Shown here in pieces: positions 39,185 through 43,471 of a DNA stretch of 43,471 bases (its first letter is position 1; each line of letters starts with the position of its first letter). The position numbers were made by a program, and so were the translations under genes. The notes beneath the pieces were generated by a model. It had not been told where the DNA came from. It did no database searches and worked only from the letters and a program-made list of their open reading frames with translations. This stretch comes from Tritrichomonas foetus (lineage: Eukaryota; Parabasalia; Tritrichomonadida; Tritrichomonadidae). Location of the stretch: NCBI GenBank assembly GCA_001839685.1, contig MLAK01000781.1:1-43471 (forward strand), given 5' to 3'.

Positions 39185-40645
39185 ATGAATTCTCCGATAA
39201 ATATTTCCAATTTACGTGATCCAAATGATCCAAAATTTGTCCAAGAGTTGAAACTATCATTTATGAATCTCACGCGCGACCAAGAAAAAATATTTTTTCA
39301 TACGCTATTATCTCATTTTGATGATGGAGGTCAGAATATTTCTTATGAATCTGGACATCTCATTTTAGCAGCAATTTACAAATTTTTAATTCAGCCAAGT
39401 CGACAAATTAATTTCCAAAATTATATATTACAACTCCCTTTTTCAAATTCGCTCTATTTAAATTCAATTCTGAATATTCTTTATGCTCTAGCCGAAAGGG
39501 ATCCCAATATTTTTTCAAAAGAAGTCGCCAATAAATTCAAACCATTAATTAAACAAAATCCTCACAAATGTTTAGTAATAATTGCTTTACTTGCTTCAAA
39601 TTTTGAAATATTTGATGATCCTTGGCCAATGATTGATCTCTTATTTTCATACAAAAATTATTTCACTAAAAACTGTGCAATAGATTACATGACAGTTTTA
39701 ATAACACTTTGTAAGAAAGATATCGTCTTTCTTGAAGGAAGAGGTGCTCACTGCTGGTCAAGATTGTGTCATATTTTAAATAGTAATGATGAAAAAGTTC
39801 TTCAAACAACTTATCATGGGTTATCAACTCTTATTGATTTAAATAGGAATTCTTACGATATTTCATTACTCCCTCAAGAAAAAATTTTAATTCATTTACA
39901 AATTAGAGATCTTCAGCCAGCTGTAGTATCATTTTTCTTAAGGGTTATTCCTTCACCGACTGATCCAAATATTCAGAAGATCATTGAAATTTTATTAAGA
40001 CTATCAGAAGAAAATGTGAAGCCAACTTTAATTTTAATTCGACTAGCAACCGACTTAAAAGCTGCCTCCTTCATAATTAAAACATCTGATTGGTTGTCTA
40101 AACAGATTCCCACACAAATTGATACAATTCGATTATTAATGGCAATTATGAAACATGAGGAACTTCGACCAAAAATTATGAATTCGAAAGATATCATTTA
40201 CTTTTTGAAAAACTCAATACCAGAAGACAATTCTTATATGGGTGCTATTTTAATGATTCTTAGAAGACTTCCTATCAATGAAAATTTTGTGAATATTCTG
40301 AACAGCAATAAAATAATTCAGCTATTTATCGAAAAAGCAAATTCAATAAATAATGAAATGGGAAGCCCTGACCATATAAATACAATGATTGTTTTATTTG
40401 ATACTTTTAGTAAAGTTGAGTTTAATGAAGAACCGAACTTTGATGGAATTGTTGATTTCTTATCATTAATGATAAAACAATCCAATGATGTGTCATTAAT
40501 AGCGGTAAGGGTTGCTGCACATTTTGCGATCTTTCCTAATTGCGCAAAAAGATTCAAGAAAAAAGGAATTGACCGCTTCATAGATTCAGTAGATTTTGTT
40601 GAGCTACAAAAAGCATCCAAAAAATTAAGAAAAATGTTAATTTAA
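39185..40645 (+). CDS. Alpha-helical repeat (ARM/HEAT-like) protein, unknown function
   Basis: 486 aa from ATG 39185 (MNSPINISNLRDPNDPKF). The open frame extends upstream to 38924, overlapping the end of the M60 gene, but that part is Phe/Leu-rich noise over intergenic DNA, so the internal ATG is preferred. The protein is almost all amphipathic helices of 12-20 residues separated by short turns (FILRLSEENVKPTLILIRLA-like spacing), typical of an armadillo/HEAT solenoid. No catalytic motif, signal peptide or membrane segment is seen. I do not recognise a specific family; many trichomonad proteins have such solenoids as scaffolds. It ends at TAA 40645, with 291 bases before the next gene on the same strand. 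Confidence 0.75.
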   Translation: MNSPINISNLRDPNDPKFVQELKLSFMNLTRDQEKIFFHTLLSHFDDGGQNISYESGHLILAAIYKFLIQPSRQINFQNYILQLPFSNSLYLNSILNILYALAERDPNIFSKEVANKFKPLIKQNPHKCLVIIALLASNFEIFDDPWPMIDLLFSYKNYFTKNCAIDYMTVLITLCKKDIVFLEGRGAHCWSRLCHILNSNDEKVLQTTYHGLSTLIDLNRNSYDISLLPQEKILIHLQIRDLQPAVVSFFLRVIPSPTDPNIQKIIEILLRLSEENVKPTLILIRLATDLKAASFIIKTSDWLSKQIPTQIDTIRLLMAIMKHEELRPKIMNSKDIIYFLKNSIPEDNSYMGAILMILRRLPINENFVNILNSNKIIQLFIEKANSINNEMGSPDHINTMIVLFDTFSKVEFNEEPNFDGIVDFLSLMIKQSNDVSLIAVRVAAHFAIFPNCAKRFKKKGIDRFIDSVDFVELQKASKKLRKMLI

Positions 40646-40936
40646 AGTATTGTTAGAATTATTAGAATAAACGATTGTGATTTCTACTTTGAATATATAT
40701 TCTTTTTTAAGAATATGAGCATACATTAACTCATGGATCTTGAAGTTCAATACCCAAATTTCTCATCAAATGGCAATAGAAATTAAAAATCATTTTTACA
40801 CTTGTGCAAATGTATAATCACACTTTTGAAGTTATATAAAACCATAATATATATATTTTCGAGATTTAATACCAAGATATTGATGTTTTAGTTTTTCTGA
40901 GGGTGGCGAAAATTTTCAAAAAACCAAAATTTTCAA

Positions 40937-43471
40937 ATGAAGCCTCAAAGGAAAAGATCACCCCATCATGAATCTTTCCGAAGGGCTTCAGCTCAGCCAA
41001 GGATACAATCACCAAATTCGCCAAAATCTCAATCTTCGCATCATCATAAAAATCGATCATTTTCGCCATCCAAAAAATCCGCATTATTCTCGAATTTCGA
41101 AACAATATCTGAAGATTTAATCATTTTTAAAAACAACTTGCAGACCTTCCAAGTGAATGATGAAAATCTTTCCCAAAAAATATTATTATTTCAAGATAAT
41201 ATTTCTTCGATTCGAAATAATATAGAAAAATGTAAAAAAATGGCAAACAACGAAGAAATAGCCATTGATATGTTTTGGGAAAAATGGAAAATATTCATGG
41301 CGACTTTTGATGATTTAAAAAAGGATGATGACCTTCAAAATTTCTCACAATTTTGTATCCAACAACTTATTAAAGCCGAAAAATCAATAAAAATTGCTGA
41401 AGAGTCTTTGAATTTAAATAATCGAAAAATGAAGAAAAAATTTCTGGAACTCTACAACAGTTTTAGTGAAATAAATTCTTGTTTTCAAATAATGGGATCA
41501 TCTGGTCATGTAAGAGCAGGTTTAAAGCCATTTGAGGATTTTCTCGATTATGTAAATTCTGTTTTTGAACCAATTTTTGCCAATGTACCAACAAGAAGAT
41601 TTAAATATGGTGTTTCTTGTTTAGAACGAATAAATACTGCTTTAAATGATTTATATTTAACAAATCGACTTATCATAAAAATGAAAAATGATTTTTTGAT
41701 GATTAATCAAAAAGTTAATCAGCTCATTCCTGAAAATTCAAACCAGAAACGAACTAAAAGACATAGTAATCATGAAACCAATAATGAAAATCATTTTTAT
41801 CAAAGAACTAAACATTCGCCATCTCACAAACGACATATTTTACCTCATTCTCATCATGAAAAACAATCATCTGGAAAAATAAACATTGATGATATATTTG
41901 GGGAATCTGATTCTCAAATCAAATCTCCTATTCAGTTGAAAAACTTAGATCTTTCTGATTCATTTTCTGATTCTTTGGAGGAGCCTCCGCCAAAAAAGCC
42001 AAGAATAAATGCATCAAAAATACACAATAAAGAAGAAAGTAGCTCAACTACATCGAGCATTAAGGTTTCACGTAAGTTTAATTCTTTACAATCGAAAAAT
42101 ACTTTGCCAAACGCCACTGTTAAAACTCATACATCAGACTCTGGCCAGATAATGTCCTCGTCTCAAATAAAAATTTCATCCTCTACGAAATCAAGTCCTC
42201 TATTAAACAAATCATCAAATAGGACAAAATCGCCGATCGGAACCACTCCAAAATCCTTACCAAATATCGATAATTTCTCAATCGAATACAAACCAAATAA
42301 TCATAATTCACAATCAACTAAATATGATTTGCCTGCAGCTGAATATGATTCGCCTTCAAATCGACATGATTCGCCCTCAAATAACCATGATTCACAATTA
42401 AATAAGCATAATTCATCATTAAGTAGGATTCATAGACATGACTCCCCAGTGGAGAGATATGGTTCATCAACTAGGCATGATTCAACACTAAAGAGAAACT
42501 ATTCACCAAATGAACCCATAAAGAAGGCCATAGACAGACGTAATAATTATAATATAAATAAATCGCTGAATAATATCGAATCTTTTGATTCGCTAGAAAT
42601 TACACAAGTGCAGAAGAAAAGGCATAAAAGCTTGCAAAACTCGATTTACCAGAATCAGATAATCCAAAAAGATAATAATCAAAATCAAATCAAAAATGAG
42701 AAAGAAACAAGCAGAATGCGTCATCGAAGAAGTGATATATATAATCATTCAAAAAGAAGTCACTCACGCCCTCAAAGAGATACTAGTGGGAGAGATAATA
42801 TTATTATTTATAATAGACCAGATAGTCGATTATCAAATAGCTCATCCTTAAGTATGCATCAAGAAGGATTGAGCATTCATGAAGAACCGAAATACAATTC
42901 TGTCTTTGTTGATACGCACAGTAATGAAACAGTAGATTCTGAAATAATTATTTCACCTAAAAAGAGCCATCATTCTTATCTGAAAAATCATGAAATTGAT
43001 ATGAACAATAATGATAACAAAAATGATCACAAGGTAATTAATCAGCCAACTACTCAAATCGTAAAAAACGAAATACAAAAGAATGGTTCTCTCATTCATC
43101 AAGAAAACAAAAGTTTGATTTTAAACAGTAAAAATTTTCAAATTATCACAGAACAGACTACAATTCTCTCATTGCCATTATTCACTTTCCAGAGATTTTT
43201 GATTGCTGAAGAACTGCCCTTTCAAAACATTATTAAAAAAAAGTTTGAAATAGCACATTTCTCTGTCACATCTGATTCCAACATTATGAAACAAAATAAT
43301 CTACATGAAATGAAACAAGAAAATGAGCAGAAACAAGAAAATGAAATGAAACAAGAAAATGAACAGAAACAAGAAAATGAAATGAAACAAGAAAATGAAA
43401 TGAAACAAGAAAATGAAATGACACAAGAAAATGAACAGAAACAAGAAAATGAACAGAAACAAGAAAATGAA
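40937..43471 (+). CDS. Low-complexity protein, 3' end beyond the window
   Basis: 845 codons open from ATG 40937 (MKPQRKRSPHHESFRR) to the last base, with no stop, so the gene is incomplete. Residues 1-45 are basic/Ser-rich. About 50-280 is a helical, moderately charged domain (ISEDLIIFKNNLQTF, FLDYVNSVFEPIFAN) that may be globular. About 280-760 is a disordered Ser/His/Asn/Lys region with a nuclear-signal-like PPPKKPR and irregular HDSPSN repeats near 470-520. A short hydrophobic stretch follows (LSLPLFTFQRFLIAEELPF). The window ends in nine 18-bp repeats encoding (M/Q)KQENE. No family recognised. The composition suggests a nuclear or cytoskeletal scaffold; this is a guess. Confidence 0.8.
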   Translation, partial: MKPQRKRSPHHESFRRASAQPRIQSPNSPKSQSSHHHKNRSFSPSKKSALFSNFETISEDLIIFKNNLQTFQVNDENLSQKILLFQDNISSIRNNIEKCKKMANNEEIAIDMFWEKWKIFMATFDDLKKDDDLQNFSQFCIQQLIKAEKSIKIAEESLNLNNRKMKKKFLELYNSFSEINSCFQIMGSSGHVRAGLKPFEDFLDYVNSVFEPIFANVPTRRFKYGVSCLERINTALNDLYLTNRLIIKMKNDFLMINQKVNQLIPENSNQKRTKRHSNHETNNENHFYQRTKHSPSHKRHILPHSHHEKQSSGKINIDDIFGESDSQIKSPIQLKNLDLSDSFSDSLEEPPPKKPRINASKIHNKEESSSTTSSIKVSRKFNSLQSKNTLPNATVKTHTSDSGQIMSSSQIKISSSTKSSPLLNKSSNRTKSPIGTTPKSLPNIDNFSIEYKPNNHNSQSTKYDLPAAEYDSPSNRHDSPSNNHDSQLNKHNSSLSRIHRHDSPVERYGSSTRHDSTLKRNYSPNEPIKKAIDRRNNYNINKSLNNIESFDSLEITQVQKKRHKSLQNSIYQNQIIQKDNNQNQIKNEKETSRMRHRRSDIYNHSKRSHSRPQRDTSGRDNIIIYNRPDSRLSNSSSLSMHQEGLSIHEEPKYNSVFVDTHSNETVDSEIIISPKKSHHSYLKNHEIDMNNNDNKNDHKVINQPTTQIVKNEIQKNGSLIHQENKSLILNSKNFQIITEQTTILSLPLFTFQRFLIAEELPFQNIIKKKFEIAHFSVTSDSNIMKQNNLHEMKQENEQKQENEMKQENEQKQENEMKQENEMKQENEMTQENEQKQENEQKQENE
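43310..43471 (+). repeat. Nine 18-bp tandem units at the window end
   Basis: Unit ATGAAACAAGAAAATGAA alternating with CAGAAACAAGAAAATGAA: exactly nine units (162 bases), still running at the last base. It encodes (M/Q)KQENE, one unit with Thr for Lys. The array is in frame with the open reading frame and is likely length-variable. Confidence 0.95.

Noticed and set aside
1..43471. tRNA, rRNA or CRISPR-like arrays
   Set aside because: No cloverleaf-type promoter boxes, conserved rRNA segments or regularly spaced repeats with unique spacers were seen; the only regular arrays are the two in-frame 18-bp coding repeats.

Overview
The window looks like nuclear DNA of a parabasalid protist, most likely a trichomonad of the Tritrichomonas type. 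The basis is mixed. Seen: very AT-rich DNA, very long uninterrupted genes, stops only a few hundred bases from the next gene, ATG starts lying 6-40 nt behind TCA-Y-W initiator-like motifs, and one 24-nt intron carrying a CTAAC branch motif next to its AG. Known: these are trichomonad traits, and the gene families present (axonemal-type dynein, TTLL, DOCK, BEACH, AGC kinase, ankyrin, M60 peptidase) fit. The species name is inference.

Layout. 1-1040: gene-poor flank with a 24-bp perfect palindrome and a coding relic. 1041-18113, all on the minus strand: a giant BEACH protein with a C-terminal FYVE-like finger (WDFY3/ALFY architecture), a PH-AGC (Akt-like) kinase whose PH domain is split by a 24-nt intron, a DOCK-family GEF, and an ATG16-like coiled-coil/WD40 protein. 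18114-19798: no gene, but a 1097-bp element with 17-bp perfect terminal inverted repeats and an 8-bp target-site duplication. 19799-20881 (+): an ankyrin gene broken by five short inserts, each at a repeat boundary. 21137-35284 (minus): a tubulin tyrosine ligase-like enzyme and a 4131-aa dynein heavy chain whose AAA1 Walker B acidic residues are both Asn. 35541-43471 (plus): a two-RRM protein, an M60 metallopeptidase, an unrecognised helical-repeat protein, and an 845-codon low-complexity frame that runs off the window inside an 18-bp tandem repeat.

The genes are individually transcribed eukaryotic units, not an operon. Themes do recur: membrane/autophagy and signalling (BEACH-FYVE, ATG16-like, PH-kinase, DOCK) and the flagellar cytoskeleton (TTLL next to dynein). 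Several reported frame starts are GTG or TTG and are not credible in this organism; I moved them to ATG codons. No rRNA, tRNA or CRISPR was seen. One ambiguous base (N) sits at 19387.
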